Shown: positions 52,818 through 61,907, numbered from the stretch's first letter. The stretch: 64,000 bases of DNA from Acidobacteriota bacterium (GCA_013289685.1 JABCZL010000008.1:62001-126000), one strand, 5' to 3'. Notes: a model not told the origin generated them from the letters alone. Translations and numbers: made by a program.

Positions 52818-54435
52818 AAGAACCGCGCCTGCAGGCTTCGCACATGAAAGTGTCCTGCTGTCGGACTGGCTTCGGCGAACGGCGGCGGCCTCGCCTGATG
52901 CGCCGGCCATCGTTGAACAAGATCGAAGTGGAAAAGATCGGGTCACGACTTTCCGTGAGTTGTTCGAGCAAGCTGCCGTGCTGGCCGTGCGGTTCGTCGA
53001 ACACGGCATCCGGAAGCAAGATCGCATCGCCCTGGTGCTGCCGAAAACTACCGAAGCGATTGTCTCAGTGTTCGCGTCGCTGCTTGCTGGAGCCGTCTAT
53101 GTTCCGATCCACCCGCAGTGGCCGAAAGAACGAATCGAAACGACCTTGGCGGATTGCGGGGCGCGGCTGGTGATTGAGGGCGACGAGAATTCGTCGCCGC
53201 GAATTATCGACCGCGAGACCGGCGAAAACATCGTTTGGGACGCGCCGGATATTCGTCGCGACATTTCCGCCGAACACTTCCACTTGCTGCCCCGAGCAGA
53301 CGCCGGCGATCCAGCTTTTATTCTTTTTACCTCGGGATCTACTGGGCGGCCCAAGGGAGTGGTTCTTTCCCACCGCGCGGTAAGCGCTTTCGTGGAATGG
53401 TCCGCGCGTGAGTTTCAGATCAGTTCCGCCGATCGCATCGCGTGCCCCTCGCCTCTCAGTTTCGATCTTTCCACTCTTGACATCTTCAGTATGGCGTTGT
53501 GCGGCGCCACTTGCGTGCTGGTGCCCGGCGATATCGTGTGGATGCCCCGTTTTTTGGTGGAGTTCGTGCGCGAGGCCCGCATCACGTTTTGGTATTCCGT
53601 GCCGTCGATCCTGTCCGGCATGTTAGCCGAGGGAGGGTTGGAGCAGCATGAGTGCCCCGGTCTGCGCGTCATCCTCTTCGCGGGAGAGGTCTTTCGCGGT
53701 CAGGACGTGGCGCGGTTGCAGGCCGCGGTGCCACAGGCGGTTTGCGCGAACCTCTACGGCCCCACCGAGACGAATGTGGTCACATGGTGCCGCGTGCCGA
53801 GCGGTTTCGACGGATCGCAGCCGTTGCCTATCGGCCAGCCCTGTCCCTACGCCACGGTGACCGTAGATGCAACCAGTGGCGAGTTGCTCGCTGGCGGTGA
53901 TTCGCTGATGAGTGGATATTGGAACCGTCCCGAGGATACGCAGCGTGCCTTCGTCACCTTGGAGGGCAAACGGTATTACCGCACCGGGGACCGCGTGTCA
54001 CGCGCGCCCGATGGCAATTATCTTTTCCTGGGACGGCTGGACCGGCAAGTGAAGCGCCGCGGTTTCCGCGTTGAACTGGGGGAAATCGAGACTGCGCTCG
54101 CGGGCCGCGAGGATATACTGGAAGCGGCGGCAGTGGCTGTCGAGAACGGGAATGCGGGAACCGCCATCACTGCTTTTGTCCGGGCCCGTTCCGCCGGCGC
54201 TCTCACCCTGGTCGAAGTGAAGGCCCACTGTGCGCGAACACTGCCTCTGTATATGTTGCCCGATCACATCCTGTTTCTAGATGTTATCCCGAAGGGAAGC
54301 CGGGGCAAGATCGATTACATAGCTTTAGGCAAAATCGCAGATGAACTCGACCAAGCTGCACTGAACCAAGCTTCACTAGACCAGGCTTCACTAAACCATG
54401 GAGATCAAGACCGCAGTCCGGCAGTTCATCGCTGA
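52804..54435 (+). CDS. AMP-binding acyl/aryl-ACP ligase (adenylation enzyme)
   Basis: A 543-residue adenylating enzyme. Motifs in order are FILFTSGSTGRPKGVVLSH, a core YGPTETNVVTW, YYRTGDRV, LDRQVKRRGFRVELGEIE and the C-terminal lysine region PKGSRGKIDY. It would activate a carboxylic acid with ATP and load it on the ACP encoded next to it; the specificity pocket was not decoded. TTG 52804 overlaps the KAS III-like stop and follows GGGGGGTG. The C-terminus is a repeat-derived tail LDQAA-LNQAS-LDQAS-LNHGD. Confidence 0.88.
   Translation: MPAPERTAPAGFAHESVLLSDWLRRTAAASPDAPAIVEQDRSGKDRVTTFRELFEQAAVLAVRFVEHGIRKQDRIALVLPKTTEAIVSVFASLLAGAVYVPIHPQWPKERIETTLADCGARLVIEGDENSSPRIIDRETGENIVWDAPDIRRDISAEHFHLLPRADAGDPAFILFTSGSTGRPKGVVLSHRAVSAFVEWSAREFQISSADRIACPSPLSFDLSTLDIFSMALCGATCVLVPGDIVWMPRFLVEFVREARITFWYSVPSILSGMLAEGGLEQHECPGLRVILFAGEVFRGQDVARLQAAVPQAVCANLYGPTETNVVTWCRVPSGFDGSQPLPIGQPCPYATVTVDATSGELLAGGDSLMSGYWNRPEDTQRAFVTLEGKRYYRTGDRVSRAPDGNYLFLGRLDRQVKRRGFRVELGEIETALAGREDILEAAAVAVENGNAGTAITAFVRARSAGALTLVEVKAHCARTLPLYMLPDHILFLDVIPKGSRGKIDYIALGKIADELDQAALNQASLDQASLNHGDQDRSPAVHR
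54346..54405 (+). repeat. 15-bp tandem repeat at the ligase end carrying the ACP start
   Basis: Four 15-bp units begin at 54346, 54361, 54376 and 54391 (CTNRACCAAGCTTCA type). The fourth contains ATG 54398, the start of the ACP gene in another frame. Confidence 0.9.
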
Positions 54436-54685
54436 AAACGTTCTGCTCGGTGTACACCAGACCGTGATCGAGGATGCCACGCCGCTCGTCACCGGCGGGC
54501 TCATCGACTCGATCGGGATGATCGGCCTCGTGACTTTTCTGGAAGCGCGTTTCAACGTTGAATTTGTGCCGCGAGAAATCAACGTTCACAGCCTGGATAC
54601 GCTGGAGCAGATCGACGAACTGATCCGGAAAAAACTTGCTGGCCAGGGAACTGGCGCGGCCGATAACGGACAGACAACTCGGTGA
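54398..54685 (+). CDS. Acyl carrier protein (second)
   Basis: A 95-residue carrier protein. The phosphopantetheine serine is in TGGLIDSIGMIGLVTFLEARFNVEF. It overlaps the ligase gene by 38 bp, which suggests it is the ligase's dedicated partner, distinct from the ACP at 48169. The last dozen residues (GTGAADNGQTTR) are probably disordered. Confidence 0.88.
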   Translation: MEIKTAVRQFIAENVLLGVHQTVIEDATPLVTGGLIDSIGMIGLVTFLEARFNVEFVPREINVHSLDTLEQIDELIRKKLAGQGTGAADNGQTTR

Positions 54686-54694
54686 GGTGCCGCG

Positions 54695-55609
54695 GTGTGG
54701 AAGCGTTGGAGCCTAAGAGCACTGGCACTGGTAGCGACGTTGTTTCTCACCCTACTGTTTCTGACCGCGTGGTTTCTGTTCGCGTCCCAACGCAAAGAGG
54801 CCTTCGAAAAGGAGCCACTCGCCCGCGGCCAAATCGAAGTGGTGCGCCTCTCGGAACGCACTAACCTCGCAGTGGAACGCGTTCGTTTCTGGTCCAACGA
54901 AATGAACGAGCCCCGCTTTTTCCTGGCTCTGGTACCCAAAACATCCGTTGCTCCCTCGGAAGTTTTCATCTTGAATCACGGTTGGCGCGACCGGCCAGAG
55001 GACCTGTTGAAACATCTCAAAGTGGACCAGGTCTACGACGAGATGCTGGGCCGGCATGAGGTGCGGCCCGCGATCGTGGTCCTGCCCGACGTTCGCTTCG
55101 ACAGCTTTTACCGGGAGTTCTCCGACCGCTTTCCCTACCCTAACTATCTGACGCTGGTGGCGGAGGAGGTGGCGGGAACGGTCTCGCGCCACTACGCCAT
55201 CCCCTTCGAACGGCAGCGTTGGGCGATCGGCGGCTTCTCCTTCGGCGGTTATTTGTCGCTGGATGTGGGAAGGCGCTTTCCCGGCCGGTTCGCCAGCGTT
55301 AGCGTGGTGAGTGGACTTGTGGATAAGGAGTGGAGCTTCTGGCCTTCGCAACCGCCGCCGCCCGGGCCGCTCGATTCCCAGGGCCGTGGCAAGCACACAA
55401 TCGTCGTGCCCGGTCCGGTTCCAAGACTTTTCCTCGCCTGCGGAACGGATGATCATCTTTTTTCTACCATGCGCGATCTGCATGAAAAGCTAACGGAACT
55501 CGGCATCCCTCATGGATGGTCGACGGCACCGGGCGCGCACACCTGGAAATACTGGTCTTCGGTCCTGCCCATGATGTTCAGATTCCACCTGGCGACTGAA
55601 CAAAAGTAA
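54695..55609 (+). CDS. Membrane-anchored esterase, alpha/beta hydrolase (esterase D-like)
   Basis: A 304-residue protein with an N-terminal membrane segment (LRALALVATLFLTLLFLTAWFLF) and an alpha/beta hydrolase domain like esterase D/enterochelin esterase. The nucleophile serine is in IGGFSFGGYLSL, the acid is near CGTDDHLF, and the histidine is in GAHTWKYW. It may release or trim the finished chain outside the cytoplasm. GTG 54695 lies 9 bp after the ACP stop. It is the last gene of the locus. Confidence 0.82.
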   Translation: MWKRWSLRALALVATLFLTLLFLTAWFLFASQRKEAFEKEPLARGQIEVVRLSERTNLAVERVRFWSNEMNEPRFFLALVPKTSVAPSEVFILNHGWRDRPEDLLKHLKVDQVYDEMLGRHEVRPAIVVLPDVRFDSFYREFSDRFPYPNYLTLVAEEVAGTVSRHYAIPFERQRWAIGGFSFGGYLSLDVGRRFPGRFASVSVVSGLVDKEWSFWPSQPPPPGPLDSQGRGKHTIVVPGPVPRLFLACGTDDHLFSTMRDLHEKLTELGIPHGWSTAPGAHTWKYWSSVLPMMFRFHLATEQK

Positions 55610-55668
55610 AAGTAAGGCTGAGCGGCAAAGGGCCCACTGAGAGCCGTGCCCATACTTCTTTCACATTA

Positions 55669-55696
55669 TTGACCTCCTGATATGCGTCCCTATAAT
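55669..55696 (+). promoter_or_regulatory. Sigma70-type promoter of the second Oar-type receptor
   Basis: TTGACC at 55669-55674 and TATAAT at 55691-55696 are separated by 16 bp. This is the best promoter match in the window, about 100 bp before the receptor start. Confidence 0.7.
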
Positions 55697-55797
55697 CACC
55701 GCACTTAATTCTGTGGGTGCGAACTCGATGGCGTTTGTGGAATGCCTGCGAGTCGCAACATGGTTTTCACTTCAGCGTCACTGGCGATTGGTGGGGA

Positions 55798-58700
55798 ATG
55801 GGGACATCTGTGAGTAATTTCAGGAGACTTGCGTTTCTAGTGGTGACCACTCTTGCGGTTCTGACCCTTGCAAGCTTGAACCTGGCTGCGCAGCAGATCA
55901 CCGGAAGCATTCGCGGAACTGTGCTGGATCCGAGCGGGGCGATTGTTCAGGCCGCCACGGTCACTGCAAAGCAGATCGAGACCGGCTTGACTCGTGCTGC
56001 GGTCACGGATCATCAGGGACAGTACGTGCTGGTCGAACTGCCGATCGGGCATTACCAGTTGGAGGTTCAGGCGAAAGGTTTCCAGAAACACTTGCAGCAA
56101 GGGATTTCATTGGATCTCAACGAAACCGCGACGGTCAGCATTCACCTCAAGGTCGGGTCGGAGAGTCAACAAGTCGAAGTGAGCGCGGATGCCGCCCTGG
56201 TGCAGAGCACGGTCAGCAGTCTCGGGCAAACCGTGATGGAGCACGAGATTCTCGACCTGCCACTCGATGGCCGTAACTTCTCTCAGCTAGGAACGCTCCA
56301 ACCGGGTGTCGTGCCTCTGACTCCGGGTCTGCTCGAAGCTGGAGGCCCGGCGAGAGAGGGCCAAGCCTACGCCGTCGATGGCCAACGGCCGGAGTCGAAC
56401 AATTTTCTGATCGACGGAGCTGATAACGTCAACGCGGTAGACGCGGGGTTTGTTCTGAAGCCACCGATCGACGCGATCGCCGAGTTCAGGATTCTTACCC
56501 ACAACGCAAACGCCGAGTTCGGACGCAATACTGGCTCCACGACCAACGTCGTAACCCGCGGAGGGACGAATTCGTTTCACGGCGCCGCCTGGGAATTTCT
56601 GCGCAACGACGCGATGGATTCCTCCGATTACTTCACGCGCAGCGTTCAGCCTCTGAAGCAAAATCAGTTCGGCGCGACCTTCGGAGGTCCGATTGTCAAG
56701 GAGAAGACCTTCTTCTTCGGCTATTACGAGGGCTTCCGCAACCGGCAGGGCGAAACCGTGCCGGCCACCGTGCCTTCCGCAGCGGAGAGCCAGGGCAACT
56801 TCGGCGAGCTGTGCACGTCCATTCCCGGAGCTTCCCTTGACCCGACTACCGGTATGTGCAGCAATCCGCAAGGGCAGCTCACTTTCTTTGGAACACCGGT
56901 ACCATTCAACCAGATGACGATATTCACGCCCATCGATCCTACTGCCGCGAAAGTTGCGCCGTTTTTCCCTCTGCCCAACGTCGGAGAAAATGGATTCATC
57001 GCCACGCAGACCCTGATCGCGAATAACGACCAATTCGGCTTGCGCCTGGATCATTATCTTTCCCGTGCAGACACCCTGAATTTCCGCTACATGTACAGCA
57101 GTGGCCCGACTACAGATCCGCTTTCGCCGGTGGGCGCGAATGTCCCCGGCTTTCCAGTGGGCGAGGATGATCGCGCGCAGAACTTTGTCGCGCAAGAGAC
57201 CCATATCTTTTCGCCCAGCATCATCGGGGTCGCGCGCTTCTCGTATCTCCGCAATAAGTTCCTGCTGGACCAGCACCTGAATCATCAGTCGCCTGCGGAT
57301 CTGGGTTTCCAATACGCTCCTACACTAGCCTCGGCCGCCGGACCCCCGTTTATTCAGGTCGGCGGATACGCCTCGGTGGGCGACCCCATCACCGGACCGC
57401 GCAACACGTTTCAGAATACGTTTGACTTTTCCGGCTCGCTCAGCTGGATCCATGGCCGCCACGAATTCAAATTTGGCGGTGGCTACCGGCGCGACCAGAT
57501 CAATGCCCTGCAGGGCATCGCTACGAATGGATTTTTTGTATTCGCCGGCATCCCCTCATTCGCGAACTTCCTCTACAACGACGGCTTTGCCAACTTTCTT
57601 TCTGGCAACCCCGTGGTGTTTCTACAGGGCGGCGGAGACTTTGCTCGTGAAATCCGCGGTCGCGCTGTGGACGCGTACGGACAGGACAACTACAAGGTCA
57701 ACGAACATCTGACGCTGAACCTGGGAGTTCGTTACGAACTTCCCTTTCCTTTCACCGAGAATCAAAACCGGGTGAATCTCTTCGTTCCCGGAGCGCAATC
57801 GAGAGTACTGCCGAACGCTCCGGCTGGACTTCTCTATCCCGGCGATGCTGGCGTTCCGGCGGGCTTGATTCCAACGCAGAAGACAGCTTTCGCGCCGCGC
57901 TTCGGACTTGCGTGGGATCCGCGCGGCGACGCCAAAACGGTGGTCAGCGCGGCCTATGGGATTTTCTACGAACCGTACTACACCGGCGAAGGCGGTCCGC
58001 TGCAGGATCCAGTCAGTGCTCCTCCATACCTGAAGACTCTGCAGTTGGGATTTCCCATCAACTCATTTTCCAATCCGTTTTATACCCCGAATCCATTCGG
58101 AGTGCCGTTCCCCCAGCCAATGACGTTGCTGGTGGTTTCGCGCAATCTGCATCTGCCCTACGCGCAGGATTGGAATCTGAACATTCAACGTTCATTCGGG
58201 GAGGCCTGGCTGTTGCAGGTGGGATACGTGGGCACGACTGGTGTGAGGCTGCCGCGATTCATCGAAGGGAATCCTGCCGTCTATTATCCCGGCGTGGACA
58301 CTACCAGCCCTGGCTGCTCGAATCCCAATCCGCCATGTCCGATTTCCACTGAGAATAATGTAAACCAGCGACGCCTGTACTCCGGATGCACCCTGGCCCA
58401 GCCGAATAATTGCGTGTACGGTTCGGTCGGCGAGATCGCGAGTATTTCGAACTCCAGTTACAACGCGTTGGAAGCCAGCCTGCGCAAGCGATTCAGCCAC
58501 GGCCTGTCGTTCCTCGCGTCTTATACCTGGTCGCACTCCATCGATGACGTTTCATCTTTCAACATCACGGGATCGGCTTCGCAGCCCGTCGCGGGGGAGA
58601 ACGACCTGGCGCAGAATCCCTTCGATCTCGCTGCGGAGCGAGGGCCATCCATGTTCGATGCCCGCCATCGCCTGGTGCTGAGTTATCAGTGGAGCCTGCC

Positions 58701-59217
58701 CTTCCTGCGACACTCTGCCACCTGGTACGGCAAGGTTCTGGGCAACTGGCAGTTGAACGGGATTTTCACGGCCATGAGCGGCACGCCGTTCACGGTATTC
58801 GACTCGAACGACGTTTCGCTGCAAGGGCAGGCACCCGAGATTTCTGGATTTTCCAGCAATCGGCCGAACGTTGTGGGCAACCCGAATTCCGGGCCACGTA
58901 CGGCCGCACAGTGGTTCAATGTGAAAGCCTTTCAACAAATCGTCCAGGACCCGAATTCTCCGGTCGAGCAGTTTGGGAACGAGGGTCGCAACGCAGTGCT
59001 GGGCCCGCGGTACGTGAACTGGGACTTCTCGGCGTTCAAGAATATTCGTCTGACGGAATCGAAAGAACTGCAATTCCGCGGTGAGTTGTTCAACCTGCTG
59101 AACCACACCAATTACCGTTTGCCGGTCAGCGACATTGAATCGACGACGACGTTCGGGCAAATCCAGTCGGATGTGAGCCCGCGCGTGATCCAGGTCGCCC
59201 TGAAGTTTCTATTCTGA
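55798..59217 (+). CDS. Oar-type TonB-dependent receptor
   Basis: An outer-membrane receptor of 1139 residues. It has a signal peptide (RRLAFLVVTTLAVLTLASLNLAAQ), a carboxypeptidase-regulatory-like domain (GSIRGTVLDPSGAIVQAATVTAKQ), a plug (PLDGRNFSQLGTLQPGVVPL, LIDGADNVNAVDAGF) and a beta-barrel ending in LKFLF. ATG 55798 is used. GTG 55810, with GGGGA just upstream, is an equally good start, and the frame is open to 55717. The stop overlaps ATG 59217 (TGATG), so it is translationally coupled to the deiodinase-like selenoprotein. Confidence 0.92.
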   Translation: MGTSVSNFRRLAFLVVTTLAVLTLASLNLAAQQITGSIRGTVLDPSGAIVQAATVTAKQIETGLTRAAVTDHQGQYVLVELPIGHYQLEVQAKGFQKHLQQGISLDLNETATVSIHLKVGSESQQVEVSADAALVQSTVSSLGQTVMEHEILDLPLDGRNFSQLGTLQPGVVPLTPGLLEAGGPAREGQAYAVDGQRPESNNFLIDGADNVNAVDAGFVLKPPIDAIAEFRILTHNANAEFGRNTGSTTNVVTRGGTNSFHGAAWEFLRNDAMDSSDYFTRSVQPLKQNQFGATFGGPIVKEKTFFFGYYEGFRNRQGETVPATVPSAAESQGNFGELCTSIPGASLDPTTGMCSNPQGQLTFFGTPVPFNQMTIFTPIDPTAAKVAPFFPLPNVGENGFIATQTLIANNDQFGLRLDHYLSRADTLNFRYMYSSGPTTDPLSPVGANVPGFPVGEDDRAQNFVAQETHIFSPSIIGVARFSYLRNKFLLDQHLNHQSPADLGFQYAPTLASAAGPPFIQVGGYASVGDPITGPRNTFQNTFDFSGSLSWIHGRHEFKFGGGYRRDQINALQGIATNGFFVFAGIPSFANFLYNDGFANFLSGNPVVFLQGGGDFAREIRGRAVDAYGQDNYKVNEHLTLNLGVRYELPFPFTENQNRVNLFVPGAQSRVLPNAPAGLLYPGDAGVPAGLIPTQKTAFAPRFGLAWDPRGDAKTVVSAAYGIFYEPYYTGEGGPLQDPVSAPPYLKTLQLGFPINSFSNPFYTPNPFGVPFPQPMTLLVVSRNLHLPYAQDWNLNIQRSFGEAWLLQVGYVGTTGVRLPRFIEGNPAVYYPGVDTTSPGCSNPNPPCPISTENNVNQRRLYSGCTLAQPNNCVYGSVGEIASISNSSYNALEASLRKRFSHGLSFLASYTWSHSIDDVSSFNITGSASQPVAGENDLAQNPFDLAAERGPSMFDARHRLVLSYQWSLPFLRHSATWYGKVLGNWQLNGIFTAMSGTPFTVFDSNDVSLQGQAPEISGFSSNRPNVVGNPNSGPRTAAQWFNVKAFQQIVQDPNSPVEQFGNEGRNAVLGPRYVNWDFSAFKNIRLTESKELQFRGELFNLLNHTNYRLPVSDIESTTTFGQIQSDVSPRVIQVALKFLF

Positions 59218-59963
59218 TGCTGAAGGTGAGTCCCTCAACCCGCAGGCTCCTGAGCAGACTTCTGGTCGGCCTGGCGCTCCTCTACGTTTGTTTCGGAGTT
59301 TACATCGTGTGGGCGATGCGTCAACCTCCAGAAACGTTCGCCCGCGTGATGGCCAGAATGCCGGGCCCGGTCCCTTTCCTGATCTTTCCGTTTGAAACTG
59401 CCTGGACCCACGCTCGCGCGGGTACGCTGCACGTTGGAGATCACGCGCCAGACTTCTCGCTGCTCAAGGTGGATAAGAGCGAGCGGGTTCAGCTCTCCGC
59501 GCTAAACCAGAGGCAACCCGTGGTGCTGGTGTTCGGCAGCTACACTTGACCGCCGTTCCGGCGGGAGGTTCCCGCCCTCAACAAGCTCTACCAGCAGTAT
59601 CGCGATCGAGTTGCGTTTCTGGTGGTCTACATTACCGAGGCCCATCCCAGCGACGTTTGGCAGATGCAGAGCAACATCAAAGACAACGTTGTTTTTGCCA
59701 GCCCGAAAACTGAAGATGATCGAGCCTTCATCGCCGGGGCGTGCGTGCGGAAACTTGGGATCGAGTTTCCGGCCGTCCTCGACGAGTTTGGCAATTCGAC
59801 CGAGCAAGCCTATACCGGCTGGCCCGACCGTATTTATTTGATCGACTCGCAAGGCCGGGTTGCGTACAAGAGCCGGCCGGGGCCGTTTGGATTTAAGCCC
59901 GATCAATTAGGAACCGCGTTGGCGCAGACGCTGAGAACGCAAGCCACGCAAGCCACGAAGTAG
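59217..59963 (+). CDS. Deiodinase-like selenoprotein (in-frame TGA read as Sec)
   Basis: The frame from ATG 59217 meets TGA at 59547-59549 and continues without a stop to TAG 59963, giving 248 residues with Sec at 111. A membrane segment (about residues 11-34) is followed by a thioredoxin-like domain. The sequence around the TGA reads VLVFGSYT-U-PPFRREVPALNKLY, matching the FGS-x-T-U-P-x-F active site of iodothyronine deiodinases. FLVVYITEAHPSDVW downstream is another deiodinase-family signature. A hairpin with a GGU loop at the right distance lies just after the TGA. The product is probably a membrane-tethered thiol/selenol reductase; iodothyronine as substrate is not implied. Reading the TGA as a stop would remove the catalytic residue and everything after it. 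Confidence 0.88.
59547..59576 (+). promoter_or_regulatory. UGA codon with bacterial SECIS-like hairpin
   Basis: After TGA 59547-59549, GGCGGGA (59560-59566) pairs perfectly with TCCCGCC (59570-59576) around the loop GGT. The loop starts 17 nt after the TGA and has G in its first two positions, as expected for bacterial SECIS elements recognised by SelB. A competing small hairpin (CCGCCG / CGGCGG) overlaps its 5' side. Confidence 0.75.
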
Positions 59964-60025
59964 GAAGTGCCGCTCTCTCTCGCACTATCTCTTGACCCGC
60001 TCCTCGAGTACCACGAAGCGAAAGC

Positions 60026-61351
60026 CTATTCGATTCCCAGTTGTTTCTGGATTTGTTCCAGGGGCACACCCTTCGTCTCCGGAACCATCGTCTTTACCCA
60101 GATGAGCTGCAACACCATCATGCCGGTAAAGAAGGAAAAAACGTAACCGGGGGGAAAGGAGGTAACCATTCTGGGGAAGTACGTCGTGAGCAGGGCGGCG
60201 AAGATCCAGTGCGTGGAGCTGCCGAGAGTCTGACCTTCCGCGCGCTGACGATTGGGAAATATCTCGGAAATGAAAACCCAAATGACGGCGCCCTGACCGA
60301 TGGCGTGGGCAGCAATGAAAGCGAAGATGCAGACCGGCACGATGGAAAAATGATTGGTGAAGAAGGCCCAGGCCGCCAGACCGAGCGAAGTGATGTAGCC
60401 GAACGATCCGATGTAGAGCAGCGTGCGGCGGCCCAACCGGTCAATCAGCCACAGGCCGACAAACGTGAAAACCAGATTGGTAACGCCAATTCCAATGGAT
60501 TGCAGCAGGGCGGTTTTCGCGGCGAGGCCGGTCAGCTCAAAAATGCGCGGCGCGAAATACAGAATCGCATTGATGCCCGACATCTGGTTGAAGAAGGCAA
60601 TCAGGATGGCGAGCAGGATTGGTTTGCTGAGCTGTCTCGTCCAGAAATGTCCTGACCTACCTTGCTGCGACGATGCGGCGACAATCGCATCCGCCTGGGC
60701 CGCGATTTCGGCCTTCGCAGCGTCCGGCTCGATTCGTTGCAGAACTTGCAGAGCGGCTTCGCGGTCGCCCTTCCGGCTGAGCAGCCAACGTGGACTCTCC
60801 GGAAGGCCGAAGCAAAACACGGCGTAAAGAAACGATGGAAACGCGGCCACACCCAGCATCCAGCGCCAGGCGTTTTCGCCGATTCCCGCGAGCAGCGCGT
60901 TCGAAACGTAAGCGATCAGGATGCCAAAAACAATGTTGAACTGAAACATGCCGGCCAGACGTCCGCGATGCTTGGGCGGCGCGATCTCCGAGATGTACAT
61001 GGGCGCAACCACGGTCGAAATGCCGATGCCCAACCCGCCGATCACGCGCGCTGCGATGAACGTGGCAACGTTTGGCGCTAACCCTGAACCCACGGCACCG
61101 ACAAAGTAAAGCACGCCGATCCAAAGCAGCGTGGCTTTGCGTCCGAATCGATCAGCGAGCCAGCCACCGACCAGGGAACCGACGACCGTGCCGTAAAGGG
61201 CCGAAGCGATCGCTCTGCCGTGCAGTTCGGGGCTGAGTCCCCACAGCGCCTGAATCGTTTTTTCGGCACCGGAAATCACGACGGTGTCGAAGCCGAAGAG
61301 AAATCCGGCAAGCGCCGACGTCAGCGACCAGAACAGGATGCGAGCATTCAT
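60026..61351 (-). CDS. MFS sugar porter
   Basis: A 441-residue, 12-segment transporter of the major facilitator sugar-porter family. Signatures are GFLFGFDTVVISGAEKTI in segment 1, ADRFGRKATLLWIG in loop 2-3, FGLPESPRWLLSRKGDREAAL before the central loop, DRLGRRTLLYIG in loop 8-9 and VPETKGVPLEQIQ at the C-terminus. It probably imports a hexose or pentose with protons. It converges on the selenoprotein gene 62 bp away. Confidence 0.93.
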   Translation of the reverse strand: MNARILFWSLTSALAGFLFGFDTVVISGAEKTIQALWGLSPELHGRAIASALYGTVVGSLVGGWLADRFGRKATLLWIGVLYFVGAVGSGLAPNVATFIAARVIGGLGIGISTVVAPMYISEIAPPKHRGRLAGMFQFNIVFGILIAYVSNALLAGIGENAWRWMLGVAAFPSFLYAVFCFGLPESPRWLLSRKGDREAALQVLQRIEPDAAKAEIAAQADAIVAASSQQGRSGHFWTRQLSKPILLAILIAFFNQMSGINAILYFAPRIFELTGLAAKTALLQSIGIGVTNLVFTFVGLWLIDRLGRRTLLYIGSFGYITSLGLAAWAFFTNHFSIVPVCIFAFIAAHAIGQGAVIWVFISEIFPNRQRAEGQTLGSSTHWIFAALLTTYFPRMVTSFPPGYVFSFFTGMMVLQLIWVKTMVPETKGVPLEQIQKQLGIE

Positions 61352-61354
61352 AAG

Positions 61355-61459
61355 TGAGTATGGACTTCAGACTTCGGACCTCAGACCTCAGACCTCAGAC
61401 TTCAGACCGCTCGCGCTCACGTTTTGGCTGAGGTCTGACGTCCGACGTCCGGGGTCCAG
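61355..61459. repeat. Heptad-type repeat array with inverted half (array A)
   Basis: GACTTCAGACTTCGGACCTC and three further GACCTCA/GACTTCA units run on the plus strand at about 61361-61408. They are followed after about 20 bp by the reverse orientation (GGCTGAGGTCTGACGTCCG, about 61428-61455). The array lies between the sugar porter and rhodanese genes. Confidence 0.85.
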
Positions 61460-61846
61460 CTATTTTTGCGAACCTGCCTCCAGCGGATAGCCCTTCTCGC
61501 GCCAGTCGCGAATCCCGCCATCCATCGAGATGACATTGGTGTAGCCCATTTTCTGCAAATTGTCCGCGGCCAAAGCGGAGCGGAATCCGCCACCGCAATA
61601 AAGGATCATTTCCGTGCTGAGTTCCGGCACCCGTGCTTCGATGTCGCGCTCAATGATGCCCTTGCCCAGATGAATGGCGCTCGGCAGGTGATCTTTGGCG
61701 AATTCGCTCTCCTCGCGCACGTCGACCAGCAGGAACTTGTCGCCACGATCCATTCTGGTCTTCACGGCGTCGACGTTGGTTTCGCGCACGCGTGTCTTGG
61801 CGTCGTCGACAATCTTCAGAAAGCGCGGCGGATGCTGGTGGGCCAT
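61460..61846 (-). CDS. Rhodanese-like sulfurtransferase
   Basis: A 128-residue single rhodanese domain. The active-site loop is YCGGGFRSALAADNL, with the catalytic Cys followed by GGGFR. It also has LLVDVREESEFAKDHLPSAIHLGKG and the C-terminal MDGGIRDWREKGYPL. It would transfer sulfane sulfur to a thiol acceptor. The start at 61846 is chosen because AGGAG lies 5-6 bp upstream on the minus strand; the frame is open to 61906. Heptad-repeat arrays lie on both sides. Confidence 0.92.
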   Translation of the reverse strand: MAHQHPPRFLKIVDDAKTRVRETNVDAVKTRMDRGDKFLLVDVREESEFAKDHLPSAIHLGKGIIERDIEARVPELSTEMILYCGGGFRSALAADNLQKMGYTNVISMDGGIRDWREKGYPLEAGSQK

Positions 61847-61907
61847 TAGGGCTCCTTTGATTTGTTCAGAGATGAACATCCTACCAAGCGCCGCTCTAAT
61901 ATGCATA

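Noticed and set aside
29627-55609. Calling the locus a standard aryl-polyene cluster
   Set aside because: No ammonia lyase was found and four radical SAM enzymes plus a PHP protein are additional; only the resemblance is claimed.
59550-59963. A separate gene or frameshift pseudogene after the TGA at 59547
   Set aside because: The same frame continues with no insertion or deletion, the flanking residues form the deiodinase active site, and a SECIS-like hairpin is present. A Sec codon explains all three.
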